Positions 36,901-48,309 of a stretch of 64,000 bases of DNA are shown piece after piece. The notes beneath the pieces were generated by a model. That model saw only the letters and a program-made list of their open reading frames with translations, did no database searches and was not told the DNA's origin. The stretch's first letter is position 1, and each line of letters starts with the position of its first letter. Source of the DNA: Bilabrum cf. latius (lineage: Eukaryota; Bigyra: Bicosoecida; Bigyra; Bicosoecida); assembly GCA_965178125.1 (NCBI GenBank), contig OZ237776.1, forward strand, positions 124,001 through 188,000. Reading direction: 5' to 3'. A program made the translations under genes and the position numbers.

Positions 36901-36963
36901 GTTGATGAGGCGGATAGGAAGGGGGAGGCACAGGCCGGGCAGGTGTGGGTTGGGCATGTGTGA
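33931..36963 (+). CDS. MGLC-anchored low-complexity protein (about 686 residues), three exons
   Basis: Exon 1 is only 24 nt (33931-33954, MGLCGSSN, donor GTGAGT). Exon 2 is 34504-36209 (acceptor TTTCCCGCAG, donor GTGAGT, phase 2). Exon 3 is 36633-36963, with an acceptor preceded by a T-run, ending in TGA. The sum, 2,061 nt, is a codon multiple. TAG codons: 34510, 34732, 35125, 35596 and 36811. Exon 1 predicts myristoyl/palmitoyl anchoring. Exon 2 is Arg/Ser/Gly-rich with Gly-Ala and Pro-Ala hexamer repeats (35371-35420, 35719-35770). Exon 3 starts with a globular-looking segment (KIEVARWAQDPLEEQAQM) followed by Arg-Glu dipeptides. The TGA stop lies inside a GTGTGACGAGTG word. Degenerate copies of exon 3 lie at 40.2-40.7 and 43.35-43.72 kb. 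A possible extra exon at 34227-34273 does not fit the phase. Confidence 0.7.
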
Positions 36964-37110
36964 CGAGTGACTCGGATCAGGGGGATCGGATCACCGACCA
37001 CATGCGGATGTGGAAGTTGAGAGGTCACAATTAGACTCGAGCGGCAATCAAGCCGCGTGCTATTCGGGCGCTGAGGGGCAGCGTTCGCCAGTTTTCTTCA
37101 ATAATCTCCA
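36640..37110 (+). repeat. Source copy of an exon-3-containing repeat (left arm of inverted pair)
   Basis: The segment covers exon 3 of the MGLC gene and its 3' flank. Its reverse complement is recognisable at 40215-40705: for example GAGGTCACAATTAGACTCGA here against GAGGTCACAATTAAACTTGA there, with the shared run CGTGCTATTCGGGCGCTGAG following. Confidence 0.85.
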
Positions 37111-37429
37111 TAATACATGGACACAAAACGAACCCCGATACCGCTCAACATGCCATGCCAAGCCCGATAGAGGGTTACCGGTACGAGCAGGGCAAAGATC
37201 AAAAAGTATACCCGTATGCCGCAGGGCACTTCTTGTTGCGGTGCAGAACATCCACCCAATCCCACCTCTCATTCCGTGAGATCCCGCAAGTGACAAGGGG
37301 AACAATGTGACTCCTTCCTAGTCGATGAGCGAGCTGGAGCAGCGCGGCCCCGCTCTCGTCAGCTGCCTCCACGCACGTGAGGCCCCACTGGCAGCCATAG
37401 TGGGATGGTTACGACGAGAATCATTCAAA
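36964..37429. other. Intergenic between two convergent genes
   Basis: About 36964-37110 belongs to the repeat arm. The rest has no supported gene. Confidence 0.4.
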
Positions 37430-39898
37430 TCAGAACGGCAGGCGCATCTGACCAAGAACGGCCGGGTCTCCGGTCTTGACCAGTCCCAGGATTCCATGAG
37501 GCTTCTCCGTCTCGTTGAGCGGGTTGCTCAGCAAAACCGCTTCTACGAGTCCGGCCACCGAGGCACTGCTAACTTTGGTGTACGAATCGGCCGTTCCCTC
37601 GCTCTCGACTGCGAGCCAGCGCGCGTACGATCTGCCGGTCATCAGCGCGTCATTGGCGAAGATCTTGTACGTGATAGCACCACCCTTGAAGTAGGGGTGC
37701 AGCTCCACCAGGCCGGCCCCGCGCACCCGCTGGGAGAAGAGGCCCCAAGTGAGCCCAGCGCCATGCATTCCAACCAGCACGCGAGTGCGAAGAGCAGCAA
37801 CAATTTGTTCACGTACAGGAACTCCGACCAAGTCCATCGAGCGCACGGCCAGGTCGGCTGGCAGCCGATCGTAGGATGCTAGGTTGTGCCCCCCCCCAGC
37901 GTGTTGATCCTACCTCTTGACTGCACCGCGGACTCCCTTCCTGCAGGCGGCGGCCACTTCATCTTCATTGGATATCAGGCGTTTAATCTTGTACTTGGGA
38001 GAAGGCCGCCTAGACACGAGCTGTATCTGGGATGCTCGAATGCCCGCTCCGTACGGTGTCTCGAAATCGCGACCATCCCACTCACCTGCGCCACTTGGAT
38101 GCCCAGGGCACATCACGCTGGTCGAGCCTGCTTCCGATCTCCCACTGGGGTTGGAAATCGGGCTCACAGCAAGTGCTGCTGCTGCTACTGCCCTGCCATT
38201 GCGTGCCTCGCACTCGTCCAGTGGGACCAGCCCCATGCCTGCCAGAACGTGTCGCCGGTCTAGATCGAAGGAGCCAGAGATGCCGTGGCACGTGGAAAAC
38301 TAATACGAATCCTACCACGGAATGTTTGCCCATTTCCTCGTGGCGAAGACGGCCTCCCTCATAGGCGGCCTCATCTGCTGCGGCAAGCGAGCCAGTCTGG
38401 CGCCAGCGTACACCCCGGCGCCCCCGATCAGCCGCCACATGTGCTCATAGGGCCCCTCGATGTGTGCATCGGCAAACACAACGACGGTGTCGATAGGGAC
38501 GAGCCGAAGGGCAGCCGCCTGCAGTAGGGCTGCTCGAAACTCGGCGAGGCAGTGCCAGGGGTTCCATTGGGGGGCATAGCAGTCCCGGGAGATGAAGAAG
38601 TACGAGTACCCCTTCGCAACTTTGCTGGTGCCGATTCTGGTGCCGGTGTTGGGGCTACCGGTATGGCTAGCACCTCGGCTGGTCCCTGCGAGAAACATTG
38701 CAGCTTTGTCCAGTGAGCCGGGTGAGCCTGTCTTATCGTGAGCAATCCAGTCCAGTATGCCCTCGGCTCCCTTCTCAAGCTCGGCAGAGATCGCATCGAC
38801 GTCTGGGGGCAAGGTGGCAGCCGCTGTCTGGCTACTGTTCGGTTGCGGTGGTGTGACGATGTCGAGGACAGCAGCCATGGCCGGGTGACCCGGCGGTTCT
38901 TGCAAGGCCTTGTCCACCACAGGCGCGCACAGAGCCTGCCACCGCGGCTGGGGCACTTGCGGCCACTTCTTGTACTGAGCGGAAGGAAGGGTTGGTGCGA
39001 ACTGGCTATCTATCGGCTCCTTCGGGCCAGCGGCGGTGCCCCCGTCATTCCATCTGGAGACGCCTGGATCTCCCGGGGCTGCATCCCACATGGCGTGCAT
39101 GAAGCATACCTTGCCCTTCAGTAACGGGAACTGAGCGCAGCGTTTCTGCACCTGAAGGTCCGGGCCTGAGCACACCACTTCGCCGGGCTCTGCCCAGGCC
39201 TTGGCCTGGTTGTATCCCCAGTCTCTTCTGGCGCACTCCGATGGCGTCCACCGAATCTGCGGCGGTTCCAAAAGCACCGATACGTTCACCATGAACGCGT
39301 CTGCAGGGCGACTGTGATTAAGGAATGGAGATTCTGTGAAAGTGCCATTTGGCAATCGGCCCCGTCCCGACCAGCGAAGCGAGGTGCCCTGACGGCTCGT
39401 CGTTGGATCACCCACTTTCCCACTTCCCAGTGCTGTCCTCGCCTCATGATGGTCCTGACCCCCACTTGCGGTCCAGGATGGCTCTAAATTTGCCCTTTTA
39501 TCAGTGCTACGCTCCACATCTCTGCTTTGAAGATGCTGTGCACGCGATTCTACAGTCTCACCCGTTGCGGGCGCCGCCAACCCAGTCAACGCTGTAGGCT
39601 CATGTCTCCCGCTGTACTCTGCTCGCTCGCGCACTTTCCTTACCTCCAAATTATTTGGAAACGATAAGCTGCGGGTATCTCCTTGTTTGATGGCTGCAGA
39701 CCCCTTGAAGCGATGGTTCCGCGAGTGGACTACAACACCGTTCGGCCTAGCAGGGACCAACCAGCTGCCGTGAAGCTATCGCTCCCCGTTAAATACGTGC
39801 TTATACTGCTAGTACATATTGTGTACGAAAAACATCCATGCAGTAGCCGCCAGCAAGACAAGAAATATCATCCCATTTCGTTTTGATAGGCTTCGCAT
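37430..39898 (-). CDS. Type II membrane glycosyltransferase of the GT61 (DUF563/EOGT-like) family
   Basis: Single open frame of 823 codons, ATG 39898-39896 to TGA 37432-37430. The N-terminus is a short basic tail (MRSLSKRNG) followed by a hydrophobic signal anchor (about residues 10-26), the classic topology of Golgi glycosyltransferases. A stem region with N-glycosylation sequons follows. A segment resembling the GT61 acceptor/donor core (NPWHCLAEFRAALLQAA, about 38540) and the C-terminal hallmark GMHGAGLTW (about residue 710) match the family, which transfers xylose, arabinose or GlcNAc. TAG codons occur at 39809, 39776, 38312, 38300 and 37907. The first two lie between the membrane anchor and the catalytic domain, so UAG must be read to make a membrane-anchored enzyme. 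The gene is flanked by inverted copies of the neighbouring gene's last exon. Confidence 0.75.
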
Positions 39899-40214
39899 GC
39901 ATGCCCTCTACTAGCCAAGCGGGCCCGTCATTGTACCTAAGCTGAGTGAATGTGTGTATGCTATAATAGGCGTGCGGAATAGCTGGCGTGAGCACCTACT
40001 GTACAGAGGCGTGACGTGGTTTGGTGGGCCGACCGACCGAATAACGAATCTTGATCTTCGGGAATCATCACAGTCTTTTGAGAAATCATGCCACCAGGGG
40101 CTATCAAAATCGCCAATTCTGGTACCCATCCCACATGGTGCTATGTAGGATTCGGGAATATTATTGGACTCCCCAGAGCGAGTTGGATGGAATACAACCA
40201 GGCCGCAAAACCCG
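39899..40214. other. Intergenic, presumed promoter of the glycosyltransferase
   Basis: No coding frame survives in either strand; no other element identified. Confidence 0.4.
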
Positions 40215-40705
40215 ACTTCTCAAACAGGCGAGCGCCGCCCCTCAGCGCCCGAATAGCACGCGGATTTATTGCCGCTCAAGTTTAATTGTGACCTCTCAAC
40301 TTCCTCATCCGTATGTGGTCGAGTGATCGGATCCCTGACCCGGGTCACTCGTTACCCACACACCCACGCGCTTCCACTGGCACCTGCCCAGTTCGTGCCC
40401 CCCCCTTTCAATCTGCCGTTTCAACCAGATGACCCGACGACCAACCATCTCCTCCTCCAATAGATCTACTCCCTCACCCGCTTGGTGAACCGTCGCCCGT
40501 CTCTACTCCGCCCTCTATCCCCCTCGTCAACCCCTTGCCGCCGCTTTTGCTCGTGCCTCACTTGGCTGGCCCCTCGACCGCTCACTCCTCAGCTTCGCTG
40601 CGTTGTATCTGATCATGCACATCGAGAGGGTACTGCGGCAAACGCGCGACCTCAATCTCAGACACCTTGTTGGCCTCACCAACGACATGAATATCTAGCA
40701 CTCTG
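40215..40705 (-). pseudogene. Inverted, degenerate copy of MGLC-gene exon 3 (right arm)
   Basis: On the minus strand this matches 36640-37110 in order: GTTGGTGAGGCC..., TGAGATTGAGGTCGC, GAGGAGTG, CGACGGTTCAC, GTAACGAGTGAC and GAGGTCACAATTA. It is interrupted by stops and indels, including TGA right after the conserved Glu-Glu codons, so it cannot encode the exon intact. It forms an inverted pair around the GT61 gene. Confidence 0.8.
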
Positions 40706-41354
40706 AGATTGAGTCCACATCGTATTCAATGACAGAGAGGATGTGTATACCATTGCGTATACACGAGTTGGAGAGAGTCCGGCCATGGTGCTTGCCTCTG
40801 GTCGAGTCCGGCTGTGAGGCACCGCCGGCGTGACTGCGGCTTCTGGTTCTGGCCATCGGCGTTAACCATTATTGCACTACAACTGTCCAGATATATCGAG
40901 AAGATTGTGGTTGTTGCTGTGCGCAGTAATCCAACACTAACACGGTAAAACTCTTTTATGGGATTATGCGCTTCATCAAGTTCAGTTGGGCCACTGCAGC
41001 CAGATATAGGCCTTCAAGAAGGTCCGGGACTGGGCCATTCGGCGACAACTGGCGCAGACGAGTGTGAGTGGTCGGCTGCACGTCATTCAGGGTGCTAGCA
41101 GCACAAGGGAATTTGTTTAGCCCCGTCTATGGTCCACGGCTTAGCCTGGATGTTTTAGTAGAGCTGTAATCGTACAGAACTGATAGACCTCAATCACGAT
41201 CGCAAAGCTTTTTGCTAGCTAGAGCATAGTCTCCAAAGAGCATGGCACATTCGAGCGCACAAGTGTTCAAAGATACATCTACATCTTAATGTTATAGTAT
41301 GTTTATATGACCCGGTGCAGTCGCTCGAAGTGGCGATGCAAGATGGGATTTTCG
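40706..41354. other. Intergenic, no gene seen
   Basis: Short frames only; no tRNA-like or repeat structure recognised. Confidence 0.4.
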
Positions 41355-42573
41355 ATGGGAAATAGCTGCCAACATCACCGCATTTTGCCACTGAATCCCG
41401 TAATCCACCGCACAGTAGCAAAATGGTGGTAACAATATGTGTTTGATCTGGACTGGAACAATCTTAATGTAATACAGTTGCATTTGCTTTCAGGTGTCAC
41501 TGCAACTACTTACAGCCTCTGCAGGTAACTTGAAGGCTGGATTCGGGCTAAATTCCAAGTCTAGTATTGTCCATGAACCTGAATGGCATGATCCGCCAGC
41601 CACTGGCAAGGCAGCTGATTTGACAGCAAGTACACAGGATATCGCAGAATGTCGGGGAAGCACCACTGCTGGTGCGTCGATTGCGGCTCACAGTGCAGCT
41701 GGGCGCAAAAAGGAAGGCATGTTCACGAAAGGCGAGAAAGGATCAGACAGCTACCGACAAGTAGACTAGCTGTCTGATGGGTCACATAAGTTGCGCTAGG
41801 AACGAGCGTTAGCACTTCTCAAAGAATATATCAGGCTGCAAGACGTGCCGATCATCCTGGAAGAGTTTAGAGGGATGATGTCAGATGGAAGTGTGCCAGT
41901 AGACATAACTGGAAGAGCTACATCACCCAATTCCAATAAATCGGGCGAAGGGACCGACGAGTTTTTGGGATCTGCCAGTGCCAGTGCCAGTGCCAGTGGC
42001 ATGGGAACAGTTGGAAGCTCTGCAACTTCGGATGCCAGTGGCGGCAGCGCCACGCAGCTACAGGGCGCTGGATCATCATCGGAAAGCAGTGGCAACCCTC
42101 ATCATACTATCACCACAGCTGTGGCGGCCTCTGGGGCAACGTTCGGTTCTAATGTCTCGAATCCGCAGTCTCCGATACCGGCTGCACGTGGAGCGATTGA
42201 GCCTTGCTCCAACGGCAGCAGTGGACAATCTTGTAGAGAGCCGGTTAAACATGTTGTTAGGAGCTGCCCAATATCCATTGATGCATCCACCGCGACTGGG
42301 ACTGGAATCCACCAGTAGCTTCAAGTAATTGCTCCAGAAGCACTTGCCCCGCCCGCGTTCTCATCGTCATCCGGATCCGAGGACGAACACGCCCGGCCAA
42401 GGCGTGTTGGACGAGAACCAATACGACAGCCTGCACAGAGTCTCACTACGCAAGCCAAAATCCAATTCCTGGCTCGTAGGATGTCGAGTGGTGAGGTGGA
42501 TGACTTGGCCAGGAGGGTGCGGGCACTGAGGGAGTGGGACAGGGAGGGGGGCACTGGGGGAGATGGGCGGTGA
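41355..42573 (+). CDS. MGNSC-anchored Ser-rich protein, two exons
   Basis: Exon 1 starts at ATG 41355 (MGNSCQHH). Two donors keep phase 0, after 41399 (CCC|GTAATC) or after 41414 (ACA|GTAGCA). Exon 2 starts at 41494 after the acceptor TTTGCTTTCAG and ends at TGA 42571-42573, giving about 375-380 residues. TAG codons: 41767, 41797 and 42316. The N-terminus carries Gly2 and a nearby Cys for possible dual acylation. The middle has a Ser-Ala run (41970-42000), and the C-terminal part is a charged, probably helical segment (ARRMSSGEVDDLARRVRALR). The stop lies inside the first unit of an 80-bp tandem repeat, so repeat copy changes alter the C-terminus. No known domain. Confidence 0.6.
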
Positions 42574-42670
42574 GGTGTGATGACTTGGCCAGGAGGGTGC
42601 GGGCACTGAGGGAGTGGGACAGGGAGGGGGGCACTGGGGGAGATGGGCGGTGAGGTGTGATGACTTGACC
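42496..42670 (+). repeat. 80-bp tandem duplication at the 3' end of the MGNSC gene
   Basis: TGACTTGGCCAGGAGGGTGC recurs at 42501 and 42581, with a partial third start at 42661. Eighty is not a multiple of three, so the second copy is out of frame and follows the stop. Confidence 0.9.
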
Positions 42671-43110
42671 AGGCGACTGCTAGCTCAACGACAGTGGCCT
42701 GTAGTGATGAGTACCACCTGGTTTTGTATAGTCTGTGTATTGACGTCGTGACTTCCATGAAAGCTTCTTTTAAAGGTTCAAACGCCCAAATACAATCAGA
42801 CATGGCATTTAACACAGAGCTGTCGCCATGTGCCTGTATCCACCGATGGATTTGTCCACCATCGTAGAACCACAAAGAATTCTCCATGTCGTAAAAGAAC
42901 TTACCACATCCGGGTATTTCTTGTTGGTTTGTTGCAGTGGGGGGTCTAGTTGAAGCAAAGCAAAAGTGTCTCCAAGTAAGTGGGGAATCCACTGGGGATC
43001 AGCTGGACGGCCATCATGATACTTGAGCAACTGCCTCGAGCTGCGCAGCCTGTGGTGCGCGCTGCACCTCAAGGTGCGTCCGGCCGATATCGATTCCTGG
43101 CAGCCCGTCG
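42640..43110 (-). CDS. Possible two-exon gene fragment on the minus strand
   Basis: A frame about 43110-42925 encodes a globular-looking peptide (KYHDGRPADPQWIPHLLG) that runs into a strong donor GTAAGTTCTTTT. After an acceptor GTGGATACAG a second frame (about 42836-42640) encodes AHGDSSVLNAMSDCIWAFEP and onward. The composition is unlike the low-complexity neighbours. The start, phase agreement and 3' end are unresolved, and no family was recognised. It is convergent with the MGNSC gene. Confidence 0.35.
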
Positions 43111-43344
43111 GCCTCCTGCCAAATGTAGGAGTTCATACGGGTATACTCTTCGTGGAGATCACCTTCCAAGACGCTGCACAGTCAGACGCTTTTCATCTCA
43201 TTGGACGCCAACAACAATCAGACTATGTCTTCTTAATACCATGCTGAGCTGCTGAAATGAGATCACACAGTGCACACAGCACCGTAATCTCGCAGAAAGT
43301 CACACATCCTTGGATAGTGGCAGTTTATGCCTCCGAGAGCCCAT

Positions 43345-43720
43345 CACACACCCACACCTCCACCTGCCCAGTATGTGTCTCGCCCTTTCCATCCGCTGTA
43401 TCAACCAGATGGCCCCACCAATCATCTCTACCTCCACTAATTCCTCACCCACTTGGTGAACCGTCGCCCCTGCCTACTCAACCCCCCTCACCGCCCCCTT
43501 GGCCCCCCCTCCTTCCCCCGTCACCCCTCCCTATTCCGCATTTACCCCATCCCTCTCACCCACCCCTTGCCGCCGTTTTTGCTCGAGCATCACTGACTTG
43601 GCCTCATCAGCCGCGCTCTCGCCTACTCTTCGATAGGTCGCATTAGATATTGCACCTCGAGCGGGTACTGCGCCCAACTCGCGACCTCAATGCTAGTGGC
43701 CTTGCTGGCCTCACCAGCTG
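43345..43720 (-). pseudogene. Third degenerate copy of the MGLC exon-3 repeat
   Basis: On the minus strand the order matches 36.64-37.0 kb (GGTGAGGCCAGCAAGG, GCATTGAGGTCGCG, GTACCCGCTCGAGG, CGACGGTTCACCAAG), in the same orientation as the copy at 40.2-40.7 kb. The frame is broken. Confidence 0.75.
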
Positions 43721-43947
43721 AGCCGGGGTGGGTCGCTCGTGGTGAGCTGGCAGGCAGCAGTCTCAGGAAGAACTGTCAAGTACTGTGCCTTGAGGTGAAT
43801 AGAGAGCTACGTGACTTGCAATCCAGATGCCAGTGGTTTCGTGCGACCACCCAAACCGGAACTCCCGAAACCGATTCTGGCGACCCCACCTTGAGACAGT
43901 CACTTTTGCCTGCTACCAATAAAGGGGCGGTCAGGCTAAGAAGCAGA

Positions 43948-46900
43948 ATGCGGACAATCGCTGCATACATAGCGGTTTTCGCAGCCTTGGCTGTCAATTC
44001 GTACGGCGAATTGTCAACTTCGCCAGCTCAAGAAGCTACCAAGCCAGCCGTTGGCGTACCAGGTCTTTTCGCGCACGTGTCCCCCAACCTAGAGGCAGAG
44101 ACCTTCTTTCGGAACGATGTTTAGACTAATATCGTATTCGCTCCCTTTCAACAACAAACTACGGCTTTAGATACCGCAGAACAGGACGAAACCGATTCGC
44201 CGCACAGTCGGTTTCACCTTGGTTTTGACAAGGATACCCTTAAGAAGCTTCTAGACGCCGCTCTTGCGCGCCAAGGTGCGGTGGAATACTCCGTTAAGGG
44301 TAGCATGCGAGCATGGCCTGCAGGTACGACTTCGAACGAGGTGCTGGAGCACCTAGACGCGGGTGGAGCGATCGTCGTGCATGTCGTCGACGCGGATCCA
44401 TTTCTCGGAAATGTGAGACACCTCGCCCGGGCCACCTTCGGGATGCCGGTATCATCCAATCTTTACGTCGGTGGTCCAGGCTCCGTGGCCCTGAACCCGC
44501 ACACGGACCGCTGGGACACTGTGATCACGCAGCTGATTGGAAGCAAGCGCTGGACCGTTTGCGTCCCTCTGCCCGATCTGAGCGCGCAAAAGTCGCAGGC
44601 CGAGCGCGCCGAGATCGCCGAGGCACGCAAGAACCAACAAGAAGGATGCACGCAGTACGGCGGATCCTCGTGGAACGAGACGACCGGCATTCCGGGCATG
44701 GAGTGCGAGCAGATCTTGACCGAGCAGGGCGGTTTCCTCTACATGCCCAAGGGGGTGATCCATGCCGCCGTCGAGGCGTCCGGCTCGGGTCTATCAGCGC
44801 ATCTTACCATCGGATTAGAACGAACAAACCTTCAGTGGATGGACCTCGAAGGTGCCATCATCGATGCAGCAGGCTCCACCGCGGGAGACGACGAAACCGC
44901 TTCCGGCGGCGAGTCTCCCAATGGGCAGCTTCATGTGACGAGTGCAGTGCTTCGCGAGGCAGTCCGACGGGCCAGCGAAGGGGAGGAGGGGATCCAGCTG
45001 CGGTCTCTGCTGCCCATGTGGGACCTTGCCAAGGTGAAGAGAGCCGCTGTGAGAGGGGACATGTCAGCTGTTCAGGCCGCGCTGGCGGGCACGAAGCCCA
45101 GCACCAAGGGCAATGGTGTGACGAGTGATGATCGGAGTGTTCTGTCAGGCCTGATGCAGCAGCACGTACAGGTGCTCTCTCACATCGAGAGCGAAGCCTT
45201 GAAGCTCGGCAGGCAGCTCGTTTCCCGCACCGAGTTCAAGACGACCGCTCACATCGCCTCCTATCAGCAGCTGACCGACTCGCACAAGGCCGTGGAGCAG
45301 ACGATCCGTGCACTGATCCATCGACTGAAGGACCCGATGGCAGTTGCCGCTGGGATCCGCAGGTTCTTCGCCACGATGCACACCCGCGCACGGGCTTCAA
45401 CATCATCCTCGTCTTCACCATCCAGTGCCGCAGCATCAACTGCTTCGCTCAGGTCTTCCCCCCGGTCCAGCATCGTCCACAAGCCCGGTCCCATCAGCCC
45501 GTACGAAGTGATGCAGCATGAAAATGTGCCTGCAGCCACGGCCGTGCACATCGCCGAGGAGACGAGCAGCCTGGGTCGGGCACGGCGCCTCTCGTCCACC
45601 TGTGCCAGCACGTGTGGGACAGCCAGGTCCGTCTGCAACGGTCTCTGCCAGCTCGAGCCGAAGGCATGCGGGTGTGACGGTGCGCCGTGCTTTGCGGGAT
45701 GTGATGATGGCTGCACGGCTGGGTGCGACGGCGGATGTACCACCAGCTGTGACGGCACCTGCGTCTCTGGTTGTGACAGCGCCGGCGTGTGCACCAGCAA
45801 CTGTGACGGGAACTGCTTGGGTGGTTGCGACAAGGGCTGCATCGGTGGGTGTGACAAGTGGGGAGTAAAGTCGTGTGACAGCTCCTGCGTGCGGTCATGC
45901 GACAACAGGTGCAGCACCTCGTGTGACGCGGGCTGCGCGAACGCCGGAAGCTGTGATGACGCGTGCACCACCGATTGCGACGGCGGCTGCACGCTGGCGT
46001 GTGACGACAATTGCGTGGGAGGGTGTGACGAGTAGTGTACGACCGCGTGTGACGAGTCCTGCGGGGACTGTGAGGGAGCCTGCGAGATCCAGTACGACGA
46101 TTGCCTGGCGACGTGCAACGACATGGCTGACATCTGGGAGAGGGTGGAGGGATTCGGAGTCGACGTTGCCGAGCTAGCCGTTGAGCTGGCGGAACTGGTC
46201 CTGTCCTGCATCTCACTGCACGGAAATTGGCCCTCGCTGAACGACCTCAAATCGATCGGAAAGTGCACAGGGTAGGCATTTGCAGAGCAGGCGGCCCCCG
46301 CCCCTTACCAACTTGCCAAAGCGCTACAGGACACGATTGAAGGCGCCAACACGCAGGGGCTGATCGATCTGCAGACTATATTGACGCAGCAATACATCAC
46401 AAAGGAGAGCTGCACCATGATTTGGGACGGAATCGAGCGGATCGCACCCATCTTGGAGTGCTGGGTTGACTCGTTGCAGGCTCTGCCAGCGGTAGGAGTG
46501 TGCTTCCTGGGAGGGTGGCAATTCCCAGCATTCACCATGGGAGTGGGCGTTACGTACACGTCAGTCATCGAGTAGTACCAGTTTGACATGGGGCTTTGGA
46601 TCGACAAACGCGGCGACAGGGGCTGCTACATTGGGCTTGGGAAGGGCGTCGCGCTCGCCCTGCCGTCCGTCGAAGCTGGATTCGGCACAGCAATCATGGA
46701 GAGCAAGACAGCCATATGTGGCGACGGGTACGAAGTGGACGTTTCCGGGACATTTCGCGGGGTCGAGCTCGAGGCTTCGATGGTGTTCCAGACCGACTAC
46801 GAGTTTGGTGATATGCCGATCGGGGTTTCAGGCTAGGGTGCGGTAGACAGTGAGGAGCTTGGAGGTTCTATTGCAGTTCGCAGATCCATCGCCAACATGG

Positions 46901-48309
46901 TCAGCATAGAGGAGGGCAGCGGCATAAACGACGAGAATTCCGGAGACTACTGTCCGCAGCGAGACATATTGCTGGAGCTGTTCGGTCCGTAGGCCAGGCG
47001 CATGCAAGGCGGTGGTGGAGGTGGTGGTGGTGGTGGTGGTGGTGGTGGTGGTGGTGGTGGTGGTGGTGATGGTGGTGGTGGCAATAACGGGAGCGGAAAC
47101 GGACCTAAGTCAGGTTCCAAGGACCGAGAGCAGTTCGACAAGGTGTAGGGCAAGATCGATAAGGTGTCTAAAGAGAAGAAGAAGTCGGGCAGGGTGCCAG
47201 GCATGTCCAGCAGGAGCCCGCACGTGCGCGAGCTCGCCTTCGAGGCCTTCACCGATGGGCTGTCTACTGCTGGGCTTGACATCGACAGCACTGGCCAGGT
47301 GATGGATGCTCCGATCGACGCCAACTGCACCATTGAGTTCCGCAAGCTCCCGTCCCAGTTCGAGAACGCCACGTCACTGCGGCCCTCTCAGCAGAGCTGG
47401 ATCGACCGCCTCATCAAACAAGTCTCCGGCCTCCATCGTCGGTACCTGTCCGTTGAGTCTTACAAAGGAGAGCTAACACTTGAGCTAGCTCGGCTGTACG
47501 GATCGCTCGCCGGCGAGAACCTCCCGGAGAACTTCTCAGAGAACGTTCTCTCCCGCTACAACTCTCTGTCCGTTGACTACGCATCGTCGGTCTGCTCGGT
47601 TCTTCGGATGCGAGAGAACCTTCTACAGCTGCGGGACAGGAGGCCCATCTGGGTATCCAACGACACTGGGGCCGAGACGTCAGCCACACTCGCGGTTGAG
47701 GACCTGGAGTCCACTGCTGATGTGACGATTGAGGTGCTTGCCGCTGGGTTCCGCGAGCTGGTCGAGACGTCTGCCGCGGCTGCTGATGCCTCTGAGGAGC
47801 GGTCAAGGAACAAGGCGATGGAGGAGGCCACGGAGAGGAACCACACCATCGAGGAGTCTCTGCTGGAGGCAGAGGTGGACGAGCTGGACGAAGTCATCGA
47901 CGTGCTGGATGCCAACGTGAGCCAGCTGAGCACCACTGTGGTGTCACTCGAGGCCTCCGTCGAGGCAGCTTCGGCCAACCTGACGGTGCTGGAGCAGCAG
48001 CTGATCGACAATGGGATCGTGCCAGCCACGCGGCCCGACCTGGGAGACCAGATCGAAGATGAAGATGGGGGTGATGACCCACCGCTGTCCACCGCAGCCA
48101 TCATCGGCATTGCACTCGTGGGCGGAGTGGTCGTGCTGCTGGTCGCGGGGCTGGCCCTGATGCGCTGCGGAGGATCCGATGCCAAGGATTGCAATGTGGG
48201 AGGCATCGAGCCAGGGCGGGATGGCTCATCCAAGCACGTTAGCAGTGCTGGTGGGCAGTCCGATGCTGCTGGTACTGCGGGATTCGGTGCCGAGCCCGAG
48301 GCTGTGTGA
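43948..48309 (+). CDS. Type I membrane protein: signal peptide, cupin/JmjC-like domain, Cys-rich CDxxC repeats, TM segment
   Basis: Single 1,453-codon frame, ATG 43948 to TGA 48307-48309. A signal peptide (MRTIAAYIAVFAALAVNSYG) leads to a cupin_4/JmjC-type fold: HTDRWDTVITQLIGSKRWTV holds the metal-binding His-x-Asp and GGFLYMPKGVIHAAV the distal His, as in Fe(II)/2-oxoglutarate oxygenases such as the ribosomal oxygenase group. About residues 550-710 are repeats of Cys-Asp-x-x-Cys-x-x-x. Then come a folded-looking middle region, a poly-Gly tract (47007-47080), a helical stretch, and a TM segment (about residues 1381-1400, IIGIALVGGVVVLLVAGLAL) with a short cytoplasmic tail. TAG occurs at 44122, 46033, 46273, 46573, 46834, 46990 and 47146; all must be read to join the enzyme domain to the anchor. 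A secreted oxygenase is unusual; the cupin may be a binding domain. Confidence 0.75.
47007..47080 (+). repeat. GGT trinucleotide tract (poly-Gly)
   Basis: An almost pure GGTGGT run in frame within the cupin gene, encoding about 20 glycines, probably a flexible hinge. Confidence 0.9.
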
